Shown: one piece after another, positions 7,611 to 14,119 of the stretch
Position numbering within the stretch: the first letter of the stretch is position 1
Layout: each line of letters begins with the position of its first letter
Source of the DNA: Chloroflexota bacterium
GTDB lineage: Bacteria > Chloroflexota > Dehalococcoidia > Lucifugimonadales > Australimonadaceae
Direction of reading: 5' to 3'
Assembly (NCBI GenBank): GCA_026713505.1
Contig: JAPOOH010000226.1
Coordinates: 1-15,809, forward strand
DNA length: 15,809 nt
The notes under the pieces: generated by a model
Databases searched by the model: none
Told to the model about the DNA's origin: nothing
The model's input: the letters and a program-made list of their open reading frames with translations, nothing else
Program-made: the position numbers and the translations under genes

Positions 7611-8552
7611 TTGCCCTTGGTCGCATTCGGCGTCCAGTACAACGGGGCTTCGATGGCCAGCGTCATCGGCCCGCTCGATTTCGCAGAGCGGACGGAGGAG
7701 CTGGGCTACCGGTCCTACTTCGTGCCGGAACTGGAGACGCTGCCGACGCTCGACGCCTTCACACTGCTCGCGTCCGTCGCTCAGCGCACCAGCCACATGC
7801 GACTGGGAACGGGCGTCGCCGTTTTGCCCTTCCACACTCCTTACCAGATCGCGAAGATCGCGGCCTCTATAGACGTGCTCTCAGGAGGGCGGATGGTGTT
7901 GGGGGTGGGAACAGGCGGAGTCTACAACGGCGACTTCGCCGTTGAGGGCGTGCGCGTTGAGGACCGGCGGGGAATCACTGACGAGCGGCTTGCCCTGGTG
8001 CGCAGGCTGCTCTCCGAGACGGACGTGACGCATCACGGTACGTTCCACGACATGGAACACATGACGCTGGAGCCGCGGTCCGTTCAACAGCCGCACCTGC
8101 CCATCTGGACGGGGGCGATGTGGAACGGGGGGTTCGCACGACGTCCGCTGGAGCGAACGGCGCGCTGGGCCGACGGGTTCCATCCGAACGGCATGACGCC
8201 CGAGGGTTACGCTGAAGGGAGGGCCGTTATCGAGGAGATGGCTGCTTCGCACGGCCGGGACCCGGCGGCGTTCGAGTGGTCGTGCAACATGTATCTGTGC
8301 ATGGGGCAGACCAGGGACGACGCCTACCGGGAGGTGCAGGCCGCGATGCGGCAGCGATTCGGCGAGGACGCGTGGGAGATAGACCCGTCGACGCTCCCGC
8401 TCGGCACTCCGGCGGACTGCATCGAGACGCTCGAAGCGTTCGTTGATGCGGGTGTGACGCACTTCGTCATCAACGCGCTGTGCACGCCGGAGGCGCTGCT
8501 GCCGACCTACGAGCGGTTCGCCGTGGAGGTCATGCCGCGCTTCGGGGTGTGA
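7611..8552 (+). CDS. Luciferase-like monooxygenase (LLM class, F420/FMN-dependent)
   Basis: A 313-residue TIM-barrel flavin/F420 enzyme of the bacterial luciferase family. RLGTGVAVLP (64-73) and SGGRMVLGVGTGG (91-103) are hallmark strands lining the coenzyme pocket. ARWADGFHPNG and the C-terminal THFVI also fit the TIGR03619-type subgroup. The start is TTG, directly after the cupin stop. The family sequence begins within a few residues of this codon and GGGGG lies 4 nt upstream, so the weak start is accepted. Members oxidise or reduce organic substrates with FMNH2 or F420. Which cofactor is used cannot be seen. It is the last gene of the plus-strand cluster and is followed by a hairpin. It faces the Rieske gene. 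Confidence 0.92.
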   Translation: MPLVAFGVQYNGASMASVIGPLDFAERTEELGYRSYFVPELETLPTLDAFTLLASVAQRTSHMRLGTGVAVLPFHTPYQIAKIAASIDVLSGGRMVLGVGTGGVYNGDFAVEGVRVEDRRGITDERLALVRRLLSETDVTHHGTFHDMEHMTLEPRSVQQPHLPIWTGAMWNGGFARRPLERTARWADGFHPNGMTPEGYAEGRAVIEEMAASHGRDPAAFEWSCNMYLCMGQTRDDAYREVQAAMRQRFGEDAWEIDPSTLPLGTPADCIETLEAFVDAGVTHFVINALCTPEALLPTYERFAVEVMPRFGV

Positions 8553-8567
8553 GGGGGCAACGCCCCC
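8553..8567 (+). terminator. GC-rich hairpin after the monooxygenase gene
   Basis: GGGGGC (8553-8558), a 3-nt AAC loop and GCCCCC (8562-8567) form a perfect 6-bp stem directly after the stop codon. There is no T-run behind it, so it is not a classical intrinsic terminator. It may instead be the leading part of the neighbouring dispersed repeat. Confidence 0.35.
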
Positions 8568-8571
8568 AGTT

Positions 8572-8599
8572 GGGCACCCACAAGGGGTGCCCCTACACC
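8572..8599. repeat. Dispersed hairpin repeat (GCACCCACAA family), copy 1
   Basis: GGGCACCC (8572-8579) and GGGTGCCC (8585-8592) form a perfect 8-bp stem with a 5-nt loop, followed by CTACACC. The 27-nt stretch from 8574 matches 10081-10107 at 25 of 27 positions. It lies between the converging monooxygenase and Rieske genes. Confidence 0.75.
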
Positions 8600-8613
8600 A
8601 GACATCGTCCCCG

Positions 8614-8699
8614 CACCCCACTGGTTCACCCTCACCGCGCGCCATGGCGCGTTCGCGCGCTAAAGCGCGTGGCCCTGTCCCTCAAGGGAGAGGGGCAGG
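8614..8699. repeat. Dispersed intergenic palindromic repeat, copy B
   Basis: The first 28 nt match copy A (4446-4473) at 27 of 28 positions. It then carries nested GC palindromes: CGCGCCATGGCGCG, and CGCGCT-AA-AGCGCG. It ends with a CCCTCAAGGG/AGAGGGG tail. It occupies the gap between the converging LLM and Rieske genes and ends at the Rieske stop codon, so it may serve as a bidirectional end signal for transcripts. Confidence 0.75.
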
Positions 8700-9992
8700 C
8701 TAGTAGGTGGCGGCGATGGCCTCCTTGAGGTTGTCGTGCGTGGCCCAGTCCGCGTCTTTCGGAATCATCGTCTGACCGGGGCGGACGCGGAAAGCCTCGG
8801 CGTTGCGGGCAGTGGCGGGCTCGGCACCTTCCCTTATGGCAGCAGCGGAGTTGAGCAGCATGCGGCGCATGGCGATGATGCCGATGTCCGTGACGCCCAG
8901 GTGCTCGCGGGTGCGGTCGGATATCTGCCCCATGCCCTCCTGCACAGAGAAGTCCTGCTCGCCGGTGCCCTTGATGCCGGTGAAGGTGAGGTGCTTCTGC
9001 TCTTCCCGGTCGATGAGGTAGTCGTTGCGCATGTTGCGCACCGGCCAGTGGGAGCCGGGGATGGTCTGCGCGTGGACGCCCTGGCCCTTGCGGAGGTCGG
9101 CGATGTGCCTGGACGAGAGCGGTTTGCCGGTGGTGCTCCACGTGAAGCACCAGCGCGCGGTGGTCACGTCATCGACGGGGACGAATGCGTGCATCATCTT
9201 CTGGTCGCCGCCACCGGGAGGAGCGGTGTAGAAGGGCATCCAGAAGAGGTTGAAGCGCCAGTAGTCCTGGGTCTCGTCGCCGGGGTACCTGCCGCCGATG
9301 ATGAGGCCGAAGTCGGTCTCGAGGGCGCGCAGCTTGGGCGGGTTCTCGCGAGTGCGGTACATCTTCGTCACGTCGCCGGTGTCCTTGCCCGCATCCTGCC
9401 AGTCCTGGAGGCGTCGGTGGGAGTCCATGGCGCTGTGCAGGTAGACGGAGTGGACGGTGTCGATGCCGCCCTCAATGGCCTGCGCGTAGTTGTTCTCCTG
9501 GAAGTTCCATGAGACGTACCGATGGCCGTCCGGAACCCGGGTCCACTCGAACTCCGGCATGGGCTGCATGTGCTCCTTCGGGCCCATGTACGTCCAGAGG
9601 ACGCCGCCGCGCTCCCGCACGGGGTACGCCCTGAGCTGGATCTTGTCCTTGAAGTTGCTGTCCGAGGCCTCGGACGGCATGTCCATGCACCGGCCTTCGA
9701 TGTCGTACTTCCAGCCGTGGTAGGTGCAGCGGATGCCATTCTCCTCGTTACGGCCGAAGAAGAGGTCCGCGTTGCGGTGGGCGCAGAGGCGGTCGACGAG
9801 TCCGACCTGCCCGACGCTGTTCCTGAAGGCGACGAGCCGTTCACCCAGCAGGGTGACGCGGACAGGCACGCCGTCCGCCTCGGGGATGTCTTCGGTCAGG
9901 AGGAAGGGTATCCAGTAGCGGCGCATCAGCGCGCCCATCTCCGTTCCGGGACCGATGTGGGCCAATCGTTCGTTGTCCGTTGCGCTCAACAT
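8700..9992 (-). CDS. Rieske 2Fe-2S ring-hydroxylating oxygenase, alpha subunit (phthalate-dioxygenase-like)
   Basis: A 430-residue oxygenase that uses O2 and electrons from a reductase to hydroxylate aromatic rings or demethylate substrates. The Rieske cluster motif is Cys70-x-His72 with 16 residues before Cys89-x2-His92 (CTYHGWKYD). The mononuclear iron site shows Asp178, His181 and His186 in DTVHSVYLHS, with the bridging Asp three residues before the first His. The overall form follows the phthalate 4,5-dioxygenase type of single-subunit oxygenases. The ATG at 9992 has GGGAGGT about 8 nt upstream. The gene is transcribed toward the monooxygenase gene and follows the FAH-family gene on the same strand, 256 bp apart. 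No reductase or ferredoxin gene is visible nearby, so electrons must come from elsewhere. Confidence 0.94.
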   Translation of the reverse strand: MLSATDNERLAHIGPGTEMGALMRRYWIPFLLTEDIPEADGVPVRVTLLGERLVAFRNSVGQVGLVDRLCAHRNADLFFGRNEENGIRCTYHGWKYDIEGRCMDMPSEASDSNFKDKIQLRAYPVRERGGVLWTYMGPKEHMQPMPEFEWTRVPDGHRYVSWNFQENNYAQAIEGGIDTVHSVYLHSAMDSHRRLQDWQDAGKDTGDVTKMYRTRENPPKLRALETDFGLIIGGRYPGDETQDYWRFNLFWMPFYTAPPGGGDQKMMHAFVPVDDVTTARWCFTWSTTGKPLSSRHIADLRKGQGVHAQTIPGSHWPVRNMRNDYLIDREEQKHLTFTGIKGTGEQDFSVQEGMGQISDRTREHLGVTDIGIIAMRRMLLNSAAAIREGAEPATARNAEAFRVRPGQTMIPKDADWATHDNLKEAIAATY

Positions 9993-10033
9993 GGCGACCT
10001 CCCTTGGACGTTTGGCGTTCTCTCGATAGCGCG

Positions 10034-10062
10034 AGATTAGGACGATATGCTGCGCGGGTCAA
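10034..10062 (-). promoter_or_regulatory. Candidate promoter for the Rieske gene
   Basis: On the minus strand TTGACC (10057-10062) is followed by exactly 17 nt and TAATCT (10034-10039). The -35 box matches consensus at 5 of 6 positions; the -10 box is weaker (3 of 6). Transcription would begin roughly 30-35 nt before the ATG at 9992, leaving space for the strong Shine-Dalgarno. Confidence 0.45.
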
Positions 10063-10080
10063 CCGCGCGGCGTTCATCGT

Positions 10081-10107
10081 GCACCCACAAAGGATGCCCC
10101 TACACCA
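10081..10107. repeat. Dispersed hairpin repeat (GCACCCACAA family), copy 2
   Basis: This 27-nt stretch matches 8574-8600 at 25 of 27 positions. The stem is less perfect here because of the changes in the right arm (GGATGC instead of GGGTGC). Confidence 0.7.
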
Positions 10108-10187
10108 CTCCACACCTCCAGAGGGCTCTCACAGCGCAGTGAAGCGCGTTGCCCTCTCCCCAGGAGAGGAAGCAAGCCTCAGGCGAG

Positions 10188-10207
10188 GTTCCTGCCTCCG
10201 CAGGAAC
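10188..10207. repeat. TTCCTGC/GCAGGAA hairpin repeat
   Basis: GTTCCTGC (10188-10195) and GCAGGAAC (10200-10207) form a perfect 8-bp stem with a CTCC loop, followed by GACGGGCG. A partial second match, ACAGGAATGACGGGG, follows at about 10224-10238. Elements of this form are frequent between genes in many bacteria. Here it lies just beyond the FAH-family stop and could end that transcript, though no T-run is seen. Confidence 0.65.
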
Positions 10208-10248
10208 GACGGGCGCCTTCTTCACAGGAATGACGGGGCCCGTACTCC

Positions 10249-11163
10249 CTAGCGGCGGGCTGTGGAGTCCGGGCCCATGTAGATGCCGCGTTCCCAGGTG
10301 CGCTTGAGGGGGTCCGAAACGTGCAGCGTCATGCTGCCTATGCCGGCCAGCTCGAACTCCACGGTCTCTCCGTCCTGGAGGGGGCCGAGCCCTTCGTGGT
10401 TCGTGCCGCAGCTGAGGACGTCGCCCGTGTTGAGCGTCATGATGCTCGTGGCGAATTCGATCAGCTCCGGGACCCGGTGCTCCATGTCGTCGGTGTTGTA
10501 GTCGTGGCGGAGCTGGCCGTCGTTCCAGAAGCGGACGTGCACGTTGTTCGGGTCGGTGATCTCGTCAGCCGTGACGATCACCGGGCCGAGCGGGCCGAAG
10601 GTGTCGAACGACTTGCCCATCCAACTGCCCGCGCGCCAGGTGCGGCGTCCCTCGCCGCGCGCCGATACGTCAATCAGGCCGGTGTATCCGAATATCGCAC
10701 TTGCGAAGTCTTCCCTGCTCACGTCCTTCGCCGGGCCTCTTGCGACGATGGCGAGCTCAGCCTCGTGCTGGAAGACCCAGGGGTCGGTCGTCGACGGCAG
10801 CAGGATCGTGTCGCCCGGGCCTATGACGGCGCGCGGCGACTTCAGGAACATGTTGAGCGGGCGGGGCTCGCGTTCAGCGTGCTCCCAGTAGTTGCCGATG
10901 CAGCAGAGGATCTTGCTGGGGCGGGGCAGGGGCGCGCGGAGCCGGAAGGAGCCGTCGGCGTGTGACGGCCCAGCGGCGGCGATACGCTCCAACTCTCCGC
11001 GCAGGCCTTCGAAGCCGTCGATGAGGGCTTCCATGCGGGCCTGCGGCGGCAGCGCAGCCGCATCGCCAAGAGCGGCGGTCAGTTCGGCGACGCCGCCATC
11101 GACGACCGCGCCGACGCGCCGCTCGCCGGGTGCGTCACTCGTTTCGAACAAGCAGATCTTCAT
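10249..11163 (-). CDS. Fumarylacetoacetate hydrolase (FAH) family protein
   Basis: A 304-residue member of the FAH superfamily, which hydrolyses C-C bonds or isomerises and decarboxylates keto acids at the end of aromatic breakdown. HEAE (133-136) gives the metal-binding Glu134 and Glu136, and Asp165 in LIDVSARG the third ligand. KSFDTFGPLGP (184-194) carries the conserved Lys184. GDVLSCGTNHEGLGPLQDG (247-265) is the family's C-terminal signature. The open frame extends to 11223, but the ATG at 11163 is preferred: AGGAGG lies 6 nt upstream and MKICLFE is the usual N-terminus. The extension would also run into the palindromic array. On the minus strand it precedes the Rieske gene. Its position fits a ring-cleavage product hydrolase, but the substrate is inferred only from company. 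Confidence 0.93.
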   Translation of the reverse strand: MKICLFETSDAPGERRVGAVVDGGVAELTAALGDAAALPPQARMEALIDGFEGLRGELERIAAAGPSHADGSFRLRAPLPRPSKILCCIGNYWEHAEREPRPLNMFLKSPRAVIGPGDTILLPSTTDPWVFQHEAELAIVARGPAKDVSREDFASAIFGYTGLIDVSARGEGRRTWRAGSWMGKSFDTFGPLGPVIVTADEITDPNNVHVRFWNDGQLRHDYNTDDMEHRVPELIEFATSIMTLNTGDVLSCGTNHEGLGPLQDGETVEFELAGIGSMTLHVSDPLKRTWERGIYMGPDSTARR

Positions 11164-11169
11164 GGACTT

Positions 11170-11175
11170 CCTCCT
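11170..11175 (-). promoter_or_regulatory. Shine-Dalgarno that sets the FAH-family start
   Basis: AGGAGG on the minus strand is 6 nt before the ATG at 11163 and decides against the longer open frame to 11223. Confidence 0.8.
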
Positions 11176-11208
11176 ACGCATTCTTGCCGGGGCCGTGGTA
11201 GGGCCATC

Positions 11209-11372
11209 GATCAAGGGGGCCAACGGTGTCCTCGTTTGGCCACCTTGATGGCGGCGTTACGAGTGAATCAACCGATCAAGGGGGCCAACCAAGGTCCGGT
11301 CTGGCCCCCTTGGTCAGGGCGTTACCAAGGCCACGGCCTGCTTCCCGTATCAAGGAGTCCAAGGGGGCCAAC
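11209..11372. repeat. Tandem array of 65-bp palindromic units
   Basis: Two full units start at 11209 and 11274, and a half unit ends the array (CCAAGGGGGCCAAC, 11359-11372). Units 1 and 2 share GATCAAGGGGGCCAAC exactly, and GGCGTTAC recurs at the same place in each. Each unit is an inverted repeat. In unit 1, ATCAAGGGGGCCAA (11210-11223) pairs with 11236-11249 across a 12-nt loop, with one mismatch. In unit 2, GATCAAGGGGGCCA (11274-11287) pairs with 11302-11315 across a 14-nt loop, with one G-T wobble. CAAGG motifs are scattered through the rest. It lies 46 bp upstream of the FAH-family start and about 400 bp upstream of the protease operon. Confidence 0.85.
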
Positions 11373-11772
11373 AAGAAAACAAAAGTCTGCGGCCCAGCCA
11401 TAGGTACCGCCTATTGCTCCATCGCTGAGGTATAAGCAGCGTCTATAGCTTGTGCAGGGAAGCCAGCCACGAGAGCAGCGTAGCAGACGCGCGTTGTACG
11501 GCGTAAGGGGCGAATGTCACCCTACACCGGTCACCCCCCCAGCGCTCGCACAATCTGCAGAGAACCCTTGCGGAGCCTCGACGCACGACCCTACGGCTGC
11601 GCTTGATGACGGCCCACTGCGCACTGCGCCAGCCTCAGCGAGAGCCAACTGTGCGAATATCCGGGGGGTCAAGTACAATCGCACCAGCGGAGAACAACAA
11701 CTGACCACGCCCGTCCCGTACACCGGGTAGACGCGCGGTCAGGCACCTCGTCTTAAGGCACCATTATAGCCC
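11373..11772. other. 400-bp gap before the protease operon
   Basis: No coding region with family features or a ribosome site is seen on either strand, and none of the common RNA genes (SRP RNA, RNase P, tmRNA, tRNA) was recognised. A candidate -10 element lies at 11674-11679. The remainder could be a long untranslated leader or an unknown RNA. Confidence 0.5.
11674..11679 (+). promoter_or_regulatory. Candidate -10 element upstream of the S49 protease gene
   Basis: TACAAT sits in the 11-mer AGTACAATCGC (11672-11682), identical to one at 4551-4561. It lies between short inverted arms GTGCGA (11651-11656) and TCGCAC (11679-11684), which could be an operator. No clear -35 box was found. It is about 95 nt before the ATG at 11773. 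Confidence 0.35.
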
Positions 11773-12819
11773 ATGAGTGTCCTTCCCACGTTTAAGAAAG
11801 TTCTGACCGGATGGTACGTCGTCGTGCCGGTCCTGGCCGCGCTGGGCATCGTGGCAGGTGCGTTGACGTTCACCCATGCCTCCCCCGGAAGACCCCAGGT
11901 TGGCATCATCGACATTCCGTTCACGGTTATCAGCGAGAACTCGGCGTTGGTGATCGGTGAGCTGCTCAACTACGCCCGCGAGGACGATTCCATCAAGGCC
12001 GTGGTCATCAAGCTGACCACCCCCGGCGGAGGGGCCGCCGCCAGCGAGCACCTCTATATCGAGACACGAAGGCTCCGTGAAGAGAAGCCGGTGGTGCTGG
12101 TGATGAACGGGCTGGTTGCCAGCGGCGGGTACATGATGGCGATGGGGACCAGCCATACCTTCGCCAAGCCGTCCTCCCTCGTGGGAAACGTGGGGGTAGT
12201 CTCCTCCGCCGATCCGCTCCTCCCTCCGGTGCCCGGCGAGGACGTTGTCTTCAGCGGCCCGCACAAGTTGGACGGGGCTTCGAGACGGGACTGGATCGGA
12301 ATGGTGGACCAACTCAAAGAGGCCTTCGTGCAGACGGTCGTCAGCGAGAGGGGTGACCGGCTGCGCATCTCCAGGGAGGAGGTAGCGGAGGCACGACTCT
12401 ACTCCGGCATAGACGCCGTGAGGCTGGGCCTGGCCGACGAGATCGGCAGCAACAGCGACGCCATCCAGAAGGCGGCGGAACTGGCGGGCATCTCCAACTT
12501 CGGCCTCGTGGACGTCAACCTTGAGCTGCAGATAGAGATATTCAGGGAGCTCGCACGGATACTCGAACCGCTGGAAGGCGAGGACGGTTCCGGCCCGGTC
12601 GACGCACTCGAGCTGCTCTTGACGGACCGTGACGGGGGAGACCCCGGGCTGGAGACATTCCTGGAGGAGAACGGCAACGGAGCGTCGGGACTCCACACGC
12701 TCAGGGAACTGGCGCTCGACCGGCAATTGAGTACAGACCAGGAGGACCCTCTGCCGGAGTTTCCCCTCGGCATAGGCTATCCAAACATCTACTACCTGTA
12801 CGTGGGCCATGGCTCGTAG
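11773..12819 (+). CDS. Membrane-anchored S49 serine peptidase (SppA/ClpP-type)
   Basis: A 348-residue protein with an N-terminal signal anchor (about residues 14-32) and an S49/ClpP-fold serine peptidase domain at 43-240. The likely nucleophile is Ser117 in MNGLVASGGYMMA, and the general base is Lys165 in SGPHKLDGAS, matching the Ser-Lys dyad of SppA. TTPGGGAAA (82-90) is the usual oxyanion-hole stretch, and VGNVGV (137-142) follows. Residues 240-348 show no recognised domain. Presumably it cuts membrane-embedded peptides or envelope proteins. No Shine-Dalgarno is seen before the ATG. The gene overlaps the next by 11 bp, so translation is likely coupled. A dedicated role for the operon partners is an inference. 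Confidence 0.85.
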   Translation: MSVLPTFKKVLTGWYVVVPVLAALGIVAGALTFTHASPGRPQVGIIDIPFTVISENSALVIGELLNYAREDDSIKAVVIKLTTPGGGAAASEHLYIETRRLREEKPVVLVMNGLVASGGYMMAMGTSHTFAKPSSLVGNVGVVSSADPLLPPVPGEDVVFSGPHKLDGASRRDWIGMVDQLKEAFVQTVVSERGDRLRISREEVAEARLYSGIDAVRLGLADEIGSNSDAIQKAAELAGISNFGLVDVNLELQIEIFRELARILEPLEGEDGSGPVDALELLLTDRDGGDPGLETFLEENGNGASGLHTLRELALDRQLSTDQEDPLPEFPLGIGYPNIYYLYVGHGS

Positions 12820-14116
12820 GCTCGCACTCCTGGCCCTGTTGCCGGTCTTCGCCGTAGTCGCTTTCGGGGTTGCCTTTCTCGTCTTCTACCGCGGAGGTTA
12901 CGACCCGCCGGCGCAGGTGGAGGTCCCCTACGACCAGTTGACCGCGCCTCACCTCGCACCCGGTGATTTCGTTGACACGCCCGTGGTCAGGGTGAAGCGA
13001 GGCCTCGTGCTCGTGGACGCCATGCACAGCAACTCCTTCACGGAGGCAGAGTTCTTCAACCTGGGTTCACGGGTCGCCAATCGTGGGTACGACGTGGAGT
13101 TCGCCGGCGGCTTCACACCGTCCCCCGAGGCACTCCGCGTACAGCTCCTGGAGGAGGGGCTGCGCCGCGCCGACAGCCTGGTGGTCGTCCTACCGCGGTT
13201 GGAGTACACCGTGGCGGAGGCGGCCGTGGTTGAACGGTTCGTGAGCAAGGGCGGGAAGCTCCTGCTCATCTCCGATCCGGGCCGGCGGCAGCGGATCAAC
13301 ACGCTGGCCACGAGGTTCGGAGTGGAGTTCCGGCCCGACTACCTCTACGACGTGGCGGAGTACGACCTGATCTTCCGGAACATCATCGTGAGGGAATTCC
13401 AGCCCGACGAGCTGACTGTTGGCGTGGATGCCATAACGCTGTATTCCGCCGGCTCGATCCGCTCTTCCGGCCCGGGCCTGGCGTTCGCCAGCGAGGGCAC
13501 CAGGTCTTCAGTGCTGGAAGACTCGGAAGAGTTCTATCCCATCGCCGGGGGGAACGCCCGCAACGTGCTGGCGATCGCCGACTTCACCTTCATGGTGCCT
13601 CCCCAGAACACCCTGCTCGACAACGACAGGCTGATATCCAACATCGCCGACTATCTCACCTCGAGCGAACGCGAGTACGAACTGGCCGACTTTCCTCACT
13701 TCTACGAGAGCGGTCCGGACAACGGCGCGGACATCCTGCTGGGGCAGCCGTCGCTCTGGGACACGGGCATACAGATAAAGAACGGGTTGTCCGACTACGG
13801 CATCTCTTCGGAGGTGCGTGGGATCGAGGACCTCAGCCGGGATACGGTGTTCCTGGGTCTGTACGAGGACGCCCTCCCGATGAGCCGCTATCTCCAGGCT
13901 GCGGGAGTTCGCATCGGCGACACCCTCGGAACGCCCTTCGCCTAGGACCTGGACCCGGAGGGGACGTCCGTCATCGTGCTCGACCAGAACCAGGACCGGC
14001 ACGTCCTGATCGTCCTGGCAGACAGCCCGCGGACCCTGGCCGGCGCGGTCGACCGCTTACTGGACGGCGAGTTCAGAAACGATCTGGTGACTGATTACGT
14101 GGGAGTAGGCAGGTAG
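12809..14116 (+). pseudogene. DUF4350-like membrane-anchored protein, frame interrupted by an in-frame TAG
   Basis: An N-terminal membrane helix (5-26) is followed by an outward domain. LVLVDAMHSNSFTEAEF (66-82), VVVLPRLEYTVAEAAV (125-140) and KGGKLLLISDPG (147-158) resemble DUF4350/GATase-like folds often found in membrane-associated gene sets. Translation would stop at TAG 13943-13945 after 378 residues. The same frame then stays open for 56 more codons to a second TAG at 14114-14116. This extended end is only 3 bp before the next gene, as expected of the operon. A single change (for example GAG to TAG) explains the interruption. Whether the short form is functional, or the stop is a sequencing error, is unknown. 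It overlaps the protease gene by 11 bp. Confidence 0.75.
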
Positions 14117-14119
14117 TTC

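Larger units (their letters stand above)
9993..10248. other. Repeat-rich gap between the FAH-family and Rieske genes
   Basis: The 256 bp hold the Rieske promoter candidate near the left end, a second copy of the GCACCCACAA hairpin repeat, a GAAGCGCG/CCCTCTCCCC segment resembling the tails of copies A and B, and the TTCCTGC hairpin near the right end. No credible coding region is present. Confidence 0.7.

Noticed and set aside
8736..10040. Long plus-strand frames opposite the Rieske gene
   Set aside because: They are antisense to a gene with an intact iron-sulfur and mononuclear iron site.
11164..11223. N-terminal extension of the FAH-family protein
   Set aside because: The AGGAGG at 11170-11175 and the MKICLFE start favour 11163. 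The extension runs into the palindromic array.
11209..11372. CRISPR array
   Set aside because: Only two full units plus a half, with no uniform spacers and no cas genes. The units are palindromes joined directly.
11226..11730. Short open frames in the gap before the protease operon
   Set aside because: They lack ribosome sites and domain features and overlap each other on both strands.
13943..13945. TAG read as pyrrolysine
   Set aside because: TAG ends many other genes here, and no pylT or pylS is in view. Without a wider search this would be speculation.
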